A DNA stretch of 64,000 nt from Luzula sylvatica. Its lineage: Eukaryota > Streptophyta > Magnoliopsida > Poales > Juncaceae. The notes beneath the pieces were generated by a model. That model was not told the DNA's origin, searched no databases, and saw nothing but the letters and a program-made list of their open reading frames with translations. Positions 11,071 to 22,659 of this stretch are shown here, piece by piece (position 1 is the first letter of the stretch; the number at the start of each line of letters is the position of its first letter). The stretch covers positions 20,912,393 to 20,976,392 of the forward strand of contig OX326960.1 of NCBI GenBank assembly GCA_946800325.1, written 5' to 3'. A program made the position numbers and the translations under genes.

Positions 11071-11802
11071 ATTTTTTTCTGAAATTGAAAATACAGTAAA
11101 TTTGAAGTATTGGAGAGAGGGGTAATTGAGTCTTAAGTAATTTTGAAGACAATTTTTTAAATAGCTCAACTAAGAGGATTATAAAAAATAGTACAATTTT
11201 ATAACCTGTTGAGAAGGCAACAACAAGTTGGGGACAGGGGTAATCATCCACAAGCATCGATTGAATGAAATTGTATGAAGAGACGCAGATCTGGCATGAA
11301 AAAGGAGATTTGCGGAACCCAAAAATTCAAAAAGGACACCACCCATTGTGCAGCCGAGAAGGAATACAACACATAAGTCCTGCAGAAACTATGCACTGAG
11401 GAATCGCCAACAAAAAACAGAGAAGAAGTCACCGAGAAGAGAAAGAGAAGAAGCGGTAATAATGTTTATAAGGAATCGTCCCATACAATAAGTATCATGA
11501 GGAGGAGCCTTTATTGAAAAAGGTCTTATGTGCGAGAGAGAGATGCGCCCTTCTTAGAGGCTATATGTGCGAGACATAATGAGGAGGGAGACGCTATGAG
11601 GGGAGATGTGGACGCCTTCTGTGGAAGACGTCAGCGGAGCCTTCCTCTTGTGGGAGGCGCCAAGAGATGGACGTGACGTGGGAAACTCAATTATAGGTTA
11701 TCGATTATTTGGAATCCGGTATAACATGGTTGGATAAAAAAACTGATATGGCATCACGAAATTAGAGAAAAATGTTTACCAAATATATTAGTAGAATTAA
11801 TT
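11071..11802. other. spacer upstream of the ligase remnant, nothing recognised
   Basis: It contains two overlapping minus-strand open frames (11063-11257 and 11244-11432) without recognisable motifs. A GA-rich, moderately GC-rich patch at 11460-11690 has GAGGGAGACGCT- and GAGATGTGGACG-like segments. A missing ligase N-terminal exon could lie here, but I cannot show one. Confidence 0.4.
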
Positions 11803-11890
11803 CAGATCCAATTTTCTCAACTGCTCCCCTCATAAAACCTTCTTTATAATTAAAATTTCTTAAGAACATACTGTAATAGGGATAATTTAA
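11803..11890. repeat. left copy, inner part, of the long-range inverted duplication
   Basis: On the minus strand it matches 40125-40220: TTATCCCTATTACAGTATGT, then GGTTTTATGAGGGGAGCAGT, then TTGAGAAAAT. A related 24-base piece (CAGATCCAATTTTC then TCAACTGCTC) recurs near 48745. Confidence 0.85.
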
Positions 11891-12230
11891 ACCTAAATTT
11901 TGGCTTCTTTCATAGTTCATACGATATCCTCATTTTTTCTGTTATATTTAAAATTGTATTATACATTATGTAATAATGATAAAAAAAAACAAATTACGAA
12001 AGACCAACAAATTATTCAAGAGAGAATAGAAAAATTATAAAAAATTTATAAGCAACCAGACAAATAATTATATTTTTCATTAATAATTCCACTTGCCAAA
12101 CGGCCCCAGAAATATGTTGCGATGATCGCAATAACTACTTTATTCAAGCAAATAAGAAAAAACAACAGCAGACCAAACGAAAGAGCATTAAAAGAACACG
12201 CAAACACACATGCATAATCAGATTCATCGA

Positions 12231-12859
12231 TTAATTTGCTCCAGAAGCAGAACGGTGGATCGATTTGATCTCAACCAATACCTCATTTGCCAAATCAGGC
12301 CGTTTCTTCCTCTTAGGATCACTGCATCGAAGTCCTAACTGTGCCAACTTCTTGGCCACGTCAAGGGGCCACTTAGCCGAAGCATCCAACACCTTACCCA
12401 ATCTCATCTTCTGCAATATAAGCGCCACATTATCAATAGTTTTCTTCTTCAAATTCTTCGCCACCGAGTTCCTCAATCCCATTGGGCCTTTCCCTGTGAT
12501 CAGTTGTAGCAGCACGATACCAAATGCATAAACGTCAGATTGAGGTGTCAACAACCCTTCAATGTACTCTTGATCCATGTACCAAAACGTCCCCCTCGGC
12601 TGCCCCGTCCAATGGTGGGGCGTTGCGGTTCTGCTGGTCATGTTCAGATTGCGACTTATGCCAAAATCGCCGAGTTTACAAACATAATTGGAGTCGAGAA
12701 GAATATTGGCAGGTTTAAGATCTCCGTGAGCAATGCCGTGTGGCTTGGTACTGTGAAGGAAGATGAGAGCCGAGCAGATGTTCAACGCTATTTGGATCCT
12801 TGTTTTCCAAGTGAGGGAGTTTTTAAGATCTTCTTTGGAGAGGTGATCCTCGAGGCTTC
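12231..12859 (-). pseudogene. protein kinase gene (U-box/RLCK type), 3' part
   Basis: This is the C-terminal two thirds of a plant Ser/Thr kinase domain, contiguous in frame with 39210-39804 once the inserted elements are removed. Read on the minus strand: LEDHLSKEDLKNSLTWKTRI, then HGDLKPANILLD (subdomain VIb with HGD in place of HRD), GDFGIS (subdomain VII), RGTFWYMDQEY (subdomain VIII), SDVYAFGIVLLQLITGK (subdomain IX) and RPDLANEVL. The stop is the TAA at 12231-12233. HGDLKP with GTFxYMDPEF-like segments is typical of the kinase domain of plant U-box kinases (PUB33-like group); the C-terminal U-box is not present here. The open frame begins at a TTG at 12785 but truly continues up to the insertion at 12859/12860. 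A TSD (GCTTC, 12855-12859) marks the break. Confidence 0.9.
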
Positions 12860-13038
12860 TGATGAGCGGGTTTTTGTCGTGTAAAATATCGTTGTGTTAA
12901 AAACCCCGAACAATCAACAAAATTTGTAATCTAAGTTTGTACAGTGGCAAATGTATAGATTCGTTCCACGGGGAGCAATTGCGTCAAAATTTGGATCAAA
13001 ATGGATGAGAAATAACGAAGAAAATTCACAGAAGATAG

Positions 13039-13375
13039 TCCGTTACAACGGAAGTAAGTTCCGTTACAACGCACTTGAGTGAATTTTCTGGCGCTAGTGT
13101 GAGATGACGTCCGTTACAACGGATGAAACTCCGTTATAACGCACTAAACTAGTCCGTTATAACGAACAGTGGTTGCGTTGCAACGGATTGGTTAATCCGT
13201 TACAACGGACCTCAACTTCCGTTACAACGCACTAGTATTGAACTATTTGAGTGGAAATCCTGGTTAGTCCGTTATAACGCAATTTAGTTGCGTTACAACG
13301 GAGTACCAACAGACTGAAAGTCAGGTACAAACCGTTGAGTCCGTTATAACGCAGTTCAAGTTCCGTTATAACGGA
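13039..13375. repeat. 12 copies of the 14-bp dyad TCCGTTAYAACGSA in the Athila 3' LTR
   Basis: Motif variants include TCCGTTACAACGGA, TCCGTTATAACGCA, TGCGTTGCAACGGA and the perfect palindrome core CCGTTATAACGG. Each holds two inverted AACGG-type cores, which resemble MYB/MSA recognition cores. Spacing varies from about 15 to 60 bp. In element orientation this is near the 3' end of the LTR, so probably in the transcribed leader. Confidence 0.9.
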
Positions 13376-13949
13376 ATTATTTCTGGAATTCTGGTTTGAG
13401 TTTTGATTTGAGACTTGAATTAAAGGGTTGATTTAAGATTGAATTAAGTGAGATTAAACTGAGTTTTAAGGCACAAATTGAGAGCAAAAACTTAAGTAAA
13501 AGAACAAGTTTTAGAACAAAGATTTGATTCAAGTAAACAAGAAACTAAAGATTCATTAAACCGAGAATTCTTTACACAACAAAATCCAATCAAACACCAA
13601 TTAATCAAGTAATTGAAAAGGAGTACACCTAGTTGAGAAAGCCTCGAAGTGAAGCTCCTTGTCTCCTTGTCTCGTACCGAAAGATCCTTGCTTCTTGTCT
13701 CGAGAGTGATGGATTATACCGAAAGGATGAAGCTCCCTTGTCTCGGATCGCAATCACTTCGAAGAAACGTGGATCGAGTCACGGCACTTCTTCTCAAATC
13801 CACCGTAGGGAATAGCTCCTTGTCACGGCCCGATCTTCGAAGGATGAGAAGGAATCGTCGAAGGGATGAGCTCCCTTGTCTCAACTCGTCCTTGAGAGAT
13901 TTTTCTTGATTGATCTTGAAGTATCTTGAAGGTTCTTGATTGTGCTTGG

Positions 13950-13952
<3 letters not shown>

Positions 13953-13996
<44 letters not shown>
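13953..13996. repeat. (AG)22 microsatellite
   Basis: Pure AG repeat of 44 bases; the same site in the other LTR has (AG)32. Confidence 0.95.
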
Positions 13997-14002
<6 letters not shown>

Positions 14003-14473
14003 TGAGTGTAAAAAGGGTAAAAAGAGCGTCCTTAACTTGTGGCCCTTGTGGTCATATTTATAGTACTCATGGAGTCTTCTTATTGGCCACGAGTTGATGG
14101 AGAGGATTGGGGGTAAGGAGGTAATTCCCACCAAAGGTAGGTGGGCAGGATAAGGGCTAAGGATTGAGTGGTTTTCGTGTAGACTTTTGTGTAAGTTTCT
14201 ATCATGATAATTATTTGCCTCCCGTCTCATTCATGTACCGAATATATCGGTGTAATATACCGTTTTCACTCCTCTTGACGTGTTGGAGACAACTACACTC
14301 TCCAAATTCCCAGAAATTCCTTCCAATTCCTGTGATTAAGCAATAAAACACACTTAGTGAAGAAATATTCATGTTATCTCAAATATGATTAATAAAGTAT
14401 ATAGAATTGCTCTTCACAAGGGCTAAAATCCCTAAATTAAGCATCAAATTTGTGCCTTATTTGCCTCACATCA

Positions 14474-14490
14474 AATACCCCCACACTTAA
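14474..14490 (-). other. Athila polypurine tract
   Basis: On the minus strand AAGTGTGGGGGTATT lies directly before the 3' LTR (TGATGTGAGG), the expected place for plus-strand DNA priming. Confidence 0.8.
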
Positions 14491-14939
14491 ATCCTTGATC
14501 GTCCTCGATCAATTAAAGTATAAAAGTCAAACATAAGAGAGAATTGCATAAGATTTTGTTGAAGTTATATTGTTGGTTCAAAAACTAATTTCATGAATCA
14601 AATGGTTCACTCTCTTTTCATCAAGTTCACTAGTAATTTAGAATGATATTGATCTTTTCATTATTAGATCTCGAAATTAACTCGAAATTTCATAAGAGTT
14701 TTTTATGACACTCGATCTCAAGCGGTAAGAGCGACTTAAACGTTTTTACTTCGAATTGCTTCACTCCACAATCTCAAAAGAACTCAATTCGAAAGCTATT
14801 ATCGGGCCAAAATTTCCCGTTTTGCTAGATGATCTTAAATGCAAGTTATTCATTTTAAAAACACGTTTGGTACAATGGTACAAGGTTCATACCCGTTTTC
14901 GATCAATTTTCCCGCTCATTCGTTTCTTTTCTCTCTTTG

Positions 14940-15122
14940 GAAGTCTTTAACCGAACGCCCCACTACACCGAAATGCAATGAGGTTACGCTCGGGGTTGTC
15001 TTTTGACCTTCATCTTTTCTCACTTTTTTTTTTTTTTTTTTTTTTTTTTCGAAGTCTTTAACCGAACGCCCCACTACACCGAAGTGCAATGAGGTTACCC
15101 TCGGTGTTGTCTTTTGACCTTC

Positions 15123-15150
<28 letters not shown>
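14940..15150. repeat. tandem duplication of ~105 bp, each unit ending in poly-T
   Basis: Units 14940-15050 and 15051-15150 share GAAGTCTTTAACCGAACGCC, CCACTACACCGAARTGCAAT and GTTGTCTTTTGACCTTCAT. T-runs of 26 (15024-15049) and 27 (15124-15150) bases end the units. Confidence 0.9.
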
Positions 15151-15154
<4 letters not shown>

Positions 15155-15627
15155 GAGCGGGTATAATTGATCTACTAACGGGTCCCCACAAACGGTCATT
15201 TCATAGTAATTGGTCATGTTTTAAATCTAGCAAAACGTACTTTAACGGCCATGCTAAGAACCTTACTCATAAGTCCCATATCAATTACGGGTTCGAAAAT
15301 CGAGTTAAAACGTATCGCATGAACCGCGCATTGATCAAGTGTCTCAAACTCGTGAAATTTGAAACAATAGGGCTGGAATCCCCGAATAGATCTCTTCAAA
15401 ATCATAACCAAATCCTTTAAAATATTTTTCAAACTTTCAATTTTTGAGAGCGAAATTCCGAGTTAAATGAAATTTTGTTTTAAAAACAACAATTTAGTTC
15501 AATTCAGTGGAGAAAAATCTTTTTATGCATTTTATGCTTGACTTATTTATTATTGATGCTCAGGGTTCAAAAATAATGTTAAATATTCGAAAATTTTAAT
15601 TAAAAGAGAAAACTTGCCAGAAACTAT

Positions 15628-15967
15628 TCCGTTACAACGCAGTTAAAGTCCGTTACAACGGACATTGAGGTCCGTTACAACGTACTAACTGCGTTCTAAC
15701 GGAGCACTATTCGTAGCTTAGTTTGAAAATTCTGAGTATGTCCGTTGCAACGGACATTGAGGTCCGTTACAACGCACATAGTTCTGGCAAATTTTGGGAA
15801 TTTACCGTTGCAACGCAATTTCCTGTGTTTTTCATGTCCGTTGCAACGGTATTTTCACTCCGTTATAACGCAGTACTCTTCCGTTACAACGGAACTCTTG
15901 GCGCCAGTCAAATTTTTAAATTTATGTACAGTCCGTTACAACGGACATTGAGGTCCGTTACAACGGA
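15628..15967. repeat. second array of 12 TCCGTTAYAACGSA dyads, inside Athila
   Basis: Twelve copies were counted, including TCCGTTGCAACGGA and TGCGTTCTAACGGA. Four copies are followed or preceded by a longer shared unit containing ACATTGAGG. It is the same motif as in the LTRs but in a different surrounding sequence. Confidence 0.9.
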
Positions 15968-16051
15968 GTTTCTGGCCAGATCAAAAAATTTCAGTTTTTC
16001 CTGATTTTTAAATTTTTAATTGGGCTCATACAGGTCAAAGATTGTATGTTA

Positions 16052-16071
16052 CCCCCCCCCCCCCCCCCCCC
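16052..16071 (-). other. C20 run / internal polypurine-tract-like sequence
   Basis: Twenty consecutive C on the plus strand. On the minus strand CTAAGTGTG precedes the G run, the same lead-in (AAGTGTG) as the true 3' polypurine tract at 14474-14490. It lies about 150 bases after the pol stop. Confidence 0.85.
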
Positions 16072-16220
16072 ACACTTAGAGATTACTTGTCCTCAAGTAT
16101 AAAAAAAAATCGAAAATTCCAAAAAGATGGATAATAGAGAGATACAACCTTTGATGCGTGGGCGTGCCTCCCTCGCTAGCGCTCTTGTTTAACGTCTTGA
16201 GCTCGACTTGGCCGAGCTCA

Positions 16221-18280
16221 TCATTGTGAGGTGTCGTTGGGCTTTAGAGATTGCTCCTCCATCCACCCGGTTTCGAAGTTTGCGTGGTAGTGCTTGAGTC
16301 GATGACCGTTCACTTTGAATGTTTTGCTCGTTTGTTCGCTTCGAATTTCGACAACTCCAAATGTAGTCACATTGGTGACCACAAAAGGGCCGATCCATCG
16401 GGATTGAAGTTTTCCGGGGAAAAGTTTGAGACGAGAGTTGAATAACAACACTCTTTCCCCTTCTTGGAATTCTTTCTTTTGAATCATTCGGTCATGAAAC
16501 CTCTTTGCTTTTGCCTTGCACGAGCTCGAATTATCGTAGGCCTCTTGCCGGAATTCGTCTAGCTCGAGTAATTGAAGCTTACGCGCCGATGCGTCCTTCG
16601 GGTAGTCGAGGGCAAATTGCTTGATCGCCCAAAAGGCCTTGTGCTCTAACTCGACCGGTAAATGGCACGCCTTTCCGTACACGAGCTTGAAAGGAGTCAT
16701 ACCTATTGGCGTTTTGAAAGCGGTACGGTACGCCCAAAGTGCGTCGCCGAGTCGAGTACTCCAATCCTTACGTGTCGGGTTCACCACCTTCTCCAAAATA
16801 GACTTGATTTCTCGATTCGAAACCTCCGCTTGGCCGTTCGTTTGAGGATGATACGCGGTTGAGGTTCGATGGCTCACATGGTATTTCTCGAGGAGGCTTT
16901 GGAGATATCGATTGCAAAAATGGGAGCCTCGATCGCTTATAAGAACTCTTGGTATGCCGAATCGTTGAAAGATATTTTTCTTCAAAAAGTCCACCACCGT
17001 TTTCGAATCCGCATGCTTGGTTGGTACCGCCTCCACCCATTTTGTAACGTAATCTACACACAACAAGATGTAAGTATAGCCAAAAGACGATGGAAACGGG
17101 CCCATGAAATCAATGCCCCAAACATCGAATGGTTCACACACATGGATTGAATTGAGGGGCATTTGATTTCTACGGCTCAAGTTCCCCGTCTTTTGGCAAT
17201 TTCCACAACCTTTCATAAAGTTCGCAACGTCTTTATGCAAGGTTGGCCAATAAAATCCACATTCTTGTACCTTGTGTGTGGTACGCGCGATACCGAAATG
17301 TCCACCACATTGCAATGTATGACAAAAAGAAAGAATAGATTGTACCTCATTTTGGTGAACACATTTTCTAATTACTTGATCGGCGCAAATGCGAAATAGG
17401 TTCGGGTCCTCCCAAACGTAGAAACGCGCGTTGCTTTTCATCTTGTCGCGTTGCGCCTTGGAGAAGCTCGGGGGAAATTTCTTCGTGACGATGTAGTTTG
17501 CAAGGTCGGCATACCATGGTGCGTCGACTTGGGCCGCGAGAACGTGTTCTTCGGAGAATTCCTCGCGAATCGGAACGAGATCTTCGATCTTCAATGGGAG
17601 CCGACTCAAATGATCCGCCACGAGATTCTCGCATCCCTTTTTGTCCTTGATCTCGAGGTCGAATTCTTGAAGCAAAAGGATCCATCGGAGCAATCTCGGT
17701 TTGCACTCCTTTTTCTTCATCAAATGTCTCAATGCGCCGTGGTCCGAGAAGACTATCACCTTTGTACCTAAAAGATAAGAACGAAATTTCTCCAATGCAA
17801 AAACAATCGCGAGGAGTTCCTTTTCGGTGGTGGTGTAGTTTCGTTGGGCATTGTCGAGAGACCTCGAGGCGTAGGCGATGACGTGGGGGTCTTTTCCTTC
17901 TCTTTGGCCAAGTACCGCCCCCACACTTGTATCGCTTGCGTCACACATTATCTCGAATGGTAGCTCCCAATTTGACGATTTGATGATTGGCGCGGAGCAA
18001 AGACTTTCCTTGAGATTGTCGAAAGATCTCTTGCACTTTTCCCCGAATTCGAATTTTTCGTCTTTCTTCAATAGTTGGCACATTGGTTGGGCGAGCTTGG
18101 AGAAATCCTTGATGAATCGACGATAGAACCCCGCGTGGCCGAGAAAGGATCGCACGTCTTTTACCGTCTTTGGATACGGAAGTGTCTTGATTACGTCGAT
18201 TTTCGCCTTGTCGACTTCCATTCCTTTCTCCGAGATCAAATGACCTAATACAATTCCATTGCTCACCATGAAGTGGCATT
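16221..18280 (-). CDS. Athila pol remnant: RT tail, RNase H, integrase
   Basis: In the 682-residue frame from the ATG at 18269: the end of RT ([12 protein letters not shown], residues 5-16), RNase H with Asp110, Glu151 and Asp219 ([23 protein letters not shown]), a zinc finger His317/His324/Cys355/Cys358, and the integrase triad Asp387 (WGIDFMGP), Asp446 (LISDRGSHF) and Glu482 (NGQAEVSN). The C-terminal part has [15 protein letters not shown] and [14 protein letters not shown], typical of Athila. The RT polymerase core with its YxDD box is absent: an internal deletion joins LPFGLKYV of the upstream frame to KCHFMV-type sequence near 18280, and shifts the frame. The ATG at 18269 is probably fortuitous. 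RNase H and integrase look intact but lack an in-frame link to gag-protease. Confidence 0.92.
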
Positions 18281-20835
18281 GACCTAACGTATTTTAGTCC
18301 AAAAGGTAGTGATTTTAGATCTAACCTTGGAGCTTGTTCGGTGGAGGGTGGAGTTCGCTTCATAGGAATTTCGAAATCTCTTAGAAAGAGCGCTTGATCT
18401 ATGCTTCGTTCTTCTTCCAACTCCGATTCGATTTCGAATGTAGGATTGTCACATCCTTCAAATTCTTCGAACAAAGGGTTTGAGCTCCATTGAAAGTTTT
18501 CGAGAGAGCTATCCATGACTTCTTGTACACAATCATCGACCACGTCCATAGCACTTAAGTTGAGTGTACCTACAATGGGTTCCTTTAGTTTGTCAAAAAT
18601 ATTGAATTTGATTACCTCATCATCGAACTCCATTGTGAGTTCTCCCGCGTGTACATCAATTTTTGTGCGCGCCGTCTTCAAAAAGGGCCGTCCAAGGAGA
18701 ATCGGGGTTGAATCGTTACTCCCCTCATTCATGTCCAACACGTAGAAATCCGCGGGGAAGTAAAGTCCATTCACCGTCACGATCACATCTTCGACTACTC
18801 CCACCGGCTTCGTCGTAGATCTATCGGCCAATTGAATTACTACTTGTGTATCGTCGAGAGGGCCGAGATCTAGGGTTTTGAAAACCGAGAAGGGCATTAC
18901 ATTAATGGATGCGCCCAAATCGAGCATGCATTTGGGTAATTCATGTTGCCCGATTTTGCATGGAATGGCAAACATCCCCGGATCTTTGTGCTTTTGAGGG
19001 AGTCTCAAAATCGCCGAAACACTCTCCCCCACACTTATCAATTCATCTCCTTTTGTCTTTCTTTTATTCGTGCACAATGCCTTGAGGTATTTTGCCAAAC
19101 GAGGCACTTCTTTGATTGCTTCGAGTAGAGGAATGTTTACCTCCACCTTCTTTAAGATGGCAAGCACGTCGTTGTTCGATTCGATTGGCTTTGGGAGACG
19201 ACTTGGGAAAGGTGGCTTGATTTGAGTCGATTCGGTTTCTAGTTCTTGAGTTGGTAGTGTAGCGGCTTGAGTCGGACTCTTCTTTGGTACCGGTACCTCG
19301 AGTTCCTTTTCTTCTTGTACCTCCTTGCTCTTTGAACTTTCGCCCACTTCTTTACCGCTTCGGAGCGATATTGCATTCACATGCCTTTGCTCGGAAGGGG
19401 CCAAAGATTGAGATTGGAGTCGAGATGTACCTTGGGATTCGATTACGTTTACTCGAGTGGCAATTTGATTGATTTGAGTCTCCAAGTTCCCCACATGGCG
19501 ATTCGTGTTCGAAACCTCTTGTCTTACACTTGAGATATCTTGCTTTATTTCTTGCTTCATTGAGTCCATGTTCTTCTCGTTTTTGTCGATTTTTCCGTTC
19601 ATTGATTGCATCATTGACATCATTCCTTCCATCATTTGCTTCATTTCTTGATTCGGGTCTTGAGTTGGAAACGATTTTTGAACCGCTTGCGTTGCATTTG
19701 GATGTTGATACGTGGCCGGTTTTGCAACCGCTTGTCGGTACGGATCGGGTTGCGCATTGTTGGGATTCGACCAACTAAAGTTAGGGTGGTTGCGGAGGTT
19801 CGGATTGTACGAGTTCGAGGCGTCGAATTTCTTGTAAACGGCATTTGCATCTTCGATCACACTCGGGCACTCATCGGTGTGGTGGGTATTTGCGAGGCAA
19901 ACCCCACATGTTTTCGTTTCCTCCTTGCCCAAAGCCTTCATGATGATCTCGAGCTTGTTGTTAAGCATGTCGACATTGAGATCGCTACACGCATTAACTC
20001 GGTATTTGACGTTCCTTCTTGATTGAGAATTGGTTGCCATTACTTCGAGTAGCTTCTTGATCTCTTCGAGATCTTTGTTCGCGATACTTCCCCGCGCGGA
20101 TGCGTTGAGGAATTGGTTCTCCGAATATCCTAGCCCGTTAATGAATTGTTCGTAGAGGAATTGGACCTCGACATTGTGGCTTGGGCATTCTTCCTTCAAA
20201 CGCATGAATCGGTCGTAGTATTCGTGGAATGTTTCGTTTGGTTTTTGCGTTATTGCCAAAAGTTCTCGCCTTATAGCCGCCAATCGAGAGGTCGAAAAGT
20301 ACCTCTCCTTGAAGAGGTTTGCTACTTCGTTGAATGCGAGAGGGCCTCTAAGCGTGTAGAACCAATCCTTGGGTCCCTCACCTAATGAGTAAGGAAAAAG
20401 AAGAAGAAGAATGTCACTAAAAGATTCATAATTCGAATATATGTTTAGTTGAATCTTGAAATCTTTTAAGTGTTTATGAGGGTTTTCCGTGGCTTTCCCG
20501 TGAAAAATAGGCAATGAGACTATAATGCTCGGATCCGCTTTGAAATTCGGTATATTGGGCCTAATAAAATTATAATTATCCTCCACATTTCTAGGTGCTA
20601 CTAATTCTCTCAAGGTTTTTGGCCTTGGAGCTCTTGTTTCATCACCCATATTTGAATTTAAATGAGTAGAGAGAGAAGAAAAAGTTTGAGTTTGAAGTTG
20701 AGGTTCGTCTTGATTTTCTTGTGTCGGTTCCTTGCCCTTCTTAGAGCTCTTGTTCCTTCTCTCGATCTCCTTGACAAACGGAAGTAATTCTCCTTTTCGT
20801 GATCTTGTGTTGTGCATAAAGTTTTCTTCCTTCAC
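17941..20835 (-). CDS. Athila gag-protease polyprotein (964-residue frame, last ~110 residues out of frame)
   Basis: It encodes the capsid-type Gag and the aspartic protease of the element. Visible in the 964-residue frame: a basic N-terminus ([13 protein letters not shown]), the Gag core ([16 protein letters not shown] at 111-126, [25 protein letters not shown]), a CCHC finger C310-x2-C313-x4-H318-x4-C323, a Met-rich stretch [12 protein letters not shown] (401-412) followed by a probable coiled coil, and the protease active-site segment [11 protein letters not shown] around Asp639. True protein sequence runs to about LPFGLKYV (near 18290); the residues after that are the wrong frame through RNase H, caused by the RT deletion. 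The start is the ATG at 20835, about 90 bases after the primer-binding site region; a second Met at residue 7 is an alternative. Confidence 0.9.
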   Translation of the reverse strand: MKEENFMHNTRSRKGELLPFVKEIERRNKSSKKGKEPTQENQDEPQLQTQTFSSLSTHLNSNMGDETRAPRPKTLRELVAPRNVEDNYNFIRPNIPNFKADPSIIVSLPIFHGKATENPHKHLKDFKIQLNIYSNYESFSDILLLLFPYSLGEGPKDWFYTLRGPLAFNEVANLFKERYFSTSRLAAIRRELLAITQKPNETFHEYYDRFMRLKEECPSHNVEVQFLYEQFINGLGYSENQFLNASARGSIANKDLEEIKKLLEVMATNSQSRRNVKYRVNACSDLNVDMLNNKLEIIMKALGKEETKTCGVCLANTHHTDECPSVIEDANAVYKKFDASNSYNPNLRNHPNFSWSNPNNAQPDPYRQAVAKPATYQHPNATQAVQKSFPTQDPNQEMKQMMEGMMSMMQSMNGKIDKNEKNMDSMKQEIKQDISSVRQEVSNTNRHVGNLETQINQIATRVNVIESQGTSRLQSQSLAPSEQRHVNAISLRSGKEVGESSKSKEVQEEKELEVPVPKKSPTQAATLPTQELETESTQIKPPFPSRLPKPIESNNDVLAILKKVEVNIPLLEAIKEVPRLAKYLKALCTNKRKTKGDELISVGESVSAILRLPQKHKDPGMFAIPCKIGQHELPKCMLDLGASINVMPFSVFKTLDLGPLDDTQVVIQLADRSTTKPVGVVEDVIVTVNGLYFPADFYVLDMNEGSNDSTPILLGRPFLKTARTKIDVHAGELTMEFDDEVIKFNIFDKLKEPIVGTLNLSAMDVVDDCVQEVMDSSLENFQWSSNPLFEEFEGCDNPTFEIESELEEERSIDQALFLRDFEIPMKRTPPSTEQAPRLDLKSLPFGLKYVRSMPLHGEQWNCIRSFDLGERNGSRQGENRRNQDTSVSKDGKRRAILSRPRGVLSSIHQGFLQARPTNVPTIEERRKIRIRGKVQEIFRQSQGKSLLRANHQIVKLGATIRDNV

Positions 20836-20923
20836 CTAGATTGTCACAAAAGAAACAAGGAAGTGAGTAAACAAATTTATGAATTTAAATCTCAAGTTTC
20901 GATCTAAAATATTGACTTAAACA

Positions 20924-20946
20924 CCGCTCCCCGGCAGCGTCGCCAT
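20924..20946 (-). other. Athila primer-binding site
   Basis: On the minus strand, two bases after the 5' LTR end (CCGCTCATCA), comes TGGCGACGCTGCCGGGGA. This closely resembles the TGGCGCCGTTGCCGGGGA-type primer site of plant Athila/Tat elements. Confidence 0.85.
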
Positions 20947-20947
20947 T

Positions 20948-21878
20948 TGATGAGCGGGTTTTTGTCGTGTAAAATATCGTTGTGTTAAAAACCCCGAACA
21001 ATCAACAAAATTTGTAATCTAAGTTTGTACAGTGGCAAATGTATAGATTCGTTCCACGGGGAGCAATTGCGTCAAAATTTGGATCAAAATGGATGAGAAA
21101 TAACGAAGAAAATTCACAGAAGATAGTCCGTTACAACGGAAGTAAGTTCCGTTACAACGCACTTGAGTGAATTTTCTGGCGCTAGTGTGAGATGACGTCC
21201 GTTACAACGGATGAAACTCCGTTATAACGCACTAAACTAGTCCGTTATAACGAACAGTGGTTGCGTTGCAACGGATTGGTTAATCCGTTACAACGGACCT
21301 CAACTTCCGTTACAACGCACTAGTATTGAACTATTTGAGTGGAAATCCTGGTTAGTCCGTTATAACGCAATTTAGTTGCGTTACAACGGAGTACCAACAG
21401 ACTGAAAGTCAGGTACAAACCGTTGAGTCCGTTATAACGCAGTTCAAGTTCCGTTATAACGGAATTATTTCTGGAATTCTGGTTTGAGTTTTGATTTGAG
21501 ACTTGAATTAAAGGGTTGATTTAAGATTGAATTAAGTGAGATTAAACTGAGTTTTAAGGCACAAATTGAGAGCAAAAACTTAAGTAAAAGAACAAGTTTT
21601 AGAACAAAGATTTGATTCAAGTAAACAAGAAACTAAAGATTCATTAAACCGAGAATTCTTTACACAACAAAATCCAATCAAACACCAATTAATCAAGTAA
21701 TTGAAAAGGAGTACACCTAGTTGAGAAAGCCTCGAAGTGAAGCTCCTTGTCTCCTTGTCTCGCACCGAAAGATCCTTGCTTCTTGTCTCGAGAGTGATGG
21801 ATTATACCGAAAGGATGAAGCTCCCTTGTCTCGGATCGCAATCACTTCGAAGAAACGTGGATCGAGTCACGGCACTTC
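20948..21878 (-). repeat. Athila 5' LTR, inner part
   Basis: Matches 12860-13790 with a single difference seen by eye (a CGCACCG/CGTACCG change near 21765). It is interrupted after ACTTC (21874-21878) by the Copia element; the LTR resumes at 38507. Confidence 0.95.
21127..21463. repeat. 12 TCCGTTAYAACGSA dyads in the Athila 5' LTR
   Basis: Same array as at 13039-13375 with the same spacing, as expected for the paired LTR. Confidence 0.9.
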
Positions 21879-22533
21879 TGAAAGAAAATATGGCTTAAGA
21901 ATTAACTTGGAAGAATTTATATAATTAGGCAAATATACAATCAGAATTGGGCCAGTTCATAATCTGGGCCCGCTCAGAATTTAGGATTTTAATCTAATTT
22001 CTAATAATTAGATTTTCATCAGAATTTTGGGCTTATTCTGATTTTATTTAGTTTTGGGCTTTAATTCTGAAATTAGGGTTTCTTAACCTAATTTCGGATT
22101 TAACCTAAAATTGCCTATATATATATTCAGAATTTCATTTTTCTCTCTCTTCTCTCTCTCATTTTTTCTGACCTAATTCGGCCGCCGATTTTTCCTCTTT
22201 TTCCCACAATACGAAAAGAGATCTGGTGAGTTTCAGAGAGAGATTTTGAGCAGAAATCTTGAGAGAAATAATCGTGACATCGGCTAGAACGGTGTTGGCG
22301 ATTCCGATCAGACGAAATCGAGGTGGACACGAGTAGAGGGAGTGCAAGAGCAATCCTTGGAGAAGGTTCACGAGATCTGGACAAGAAGGCATCAAGTACT
22401 AACTTGTACGAGGTAATATTCTGAATATCTCTTCCTTTTTCGGTGTTTTTCGAGTGTGATCCAGGGTAGAATTAGGTTATACATACGAAATAATTCCGCT
22501 GCAAACCTCTAAATTCGTGTGTATAATCCTACA
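21879..22533 (+). repeat. Copia 5' LTR (655 bp)
   Basis: TGAAAGAAAATATGG to TATAATCCTACA. A CTATATATATATTC segment near 22115 may be the promoter TATA box, with a TTCTCTCTCT pyrimidine tract just after it. Confidence 0.96.
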
Positions 22534-22534
22534 G

Positions 22535-22546
22535 TGGTATCAGAGC
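22535..22546 (+). other. Copia primer-binding site
   Basis: TGGTATCAGAGC one base after the LTR matches the complement of the initiator-methionine tRNA 3' end, the usual primer of plant Copia elements. Confidence 0.92.
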
Positions 22547-22659
22547 AAACGCTCGTTAAAACCATCGAAAATTAGATTTTCATATTTGTAGATTAGAATT
22601 TTATAATTTGAGAAATTTTAAAATTTTTGGGCTAAATTGCAAAATTACATAATATGAAT

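Larger units (their letters stand above)
12860..14473 (-). repeat. Athila 3' LTR (1614 bp)
   Basis: On the plus strand it runs from TGATGAGCGGGTTTTTGTCG to TTTGCCTCACATCA. It matches 20948-21878 plus 38507-39209. It holds 12 dyad motifs (13039-13375) and an (AG)22 tract (13953-13996). Confidence 0.95.
14491..16220 (-). other. Athila region between pol and 3' LTR, non-coding
   Basis: The envelope-like ORF found here in some Athila elements is not present. The stretch holds a duplicated ~105-bp unit with poly-T, a second array of the TCCGTTAYAACGSA dyad and a C20 run, given separately. The remaining sequence (14520-14930, 15170-15600) shows nothing recognisable. Confidence 0.7.

Noticed and set aside
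13823..14230. Minus-strand ORF with a long Ser-Leu run (also 38445-38966)
   Set aside because: The run comes from the AG microsatellite in the Athila LTR; both copies are LTR sequence, not a gene.
12860..15967. Regularly repeated 14-bp dyads considered as a CRISPR-like array
   Set aside because: Spacing is irregular, the spacers are part of LTR sequence repeated in both LTRs, and the context is a plant retrotransposon.
14491..16220. Envelope-like ORF expected in some Athila elements
   Set aside because: No frame longer than about 90 residues with transmembrane features exists here; the DNA is repeats and spacer.
17368..17706. Arg/Ser-rich ORFs within the Athila pol region (also 16768-17061, 16579-16764)
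   Set aside because: They are out-of-frame shadows of the RNase H-integrase frame.
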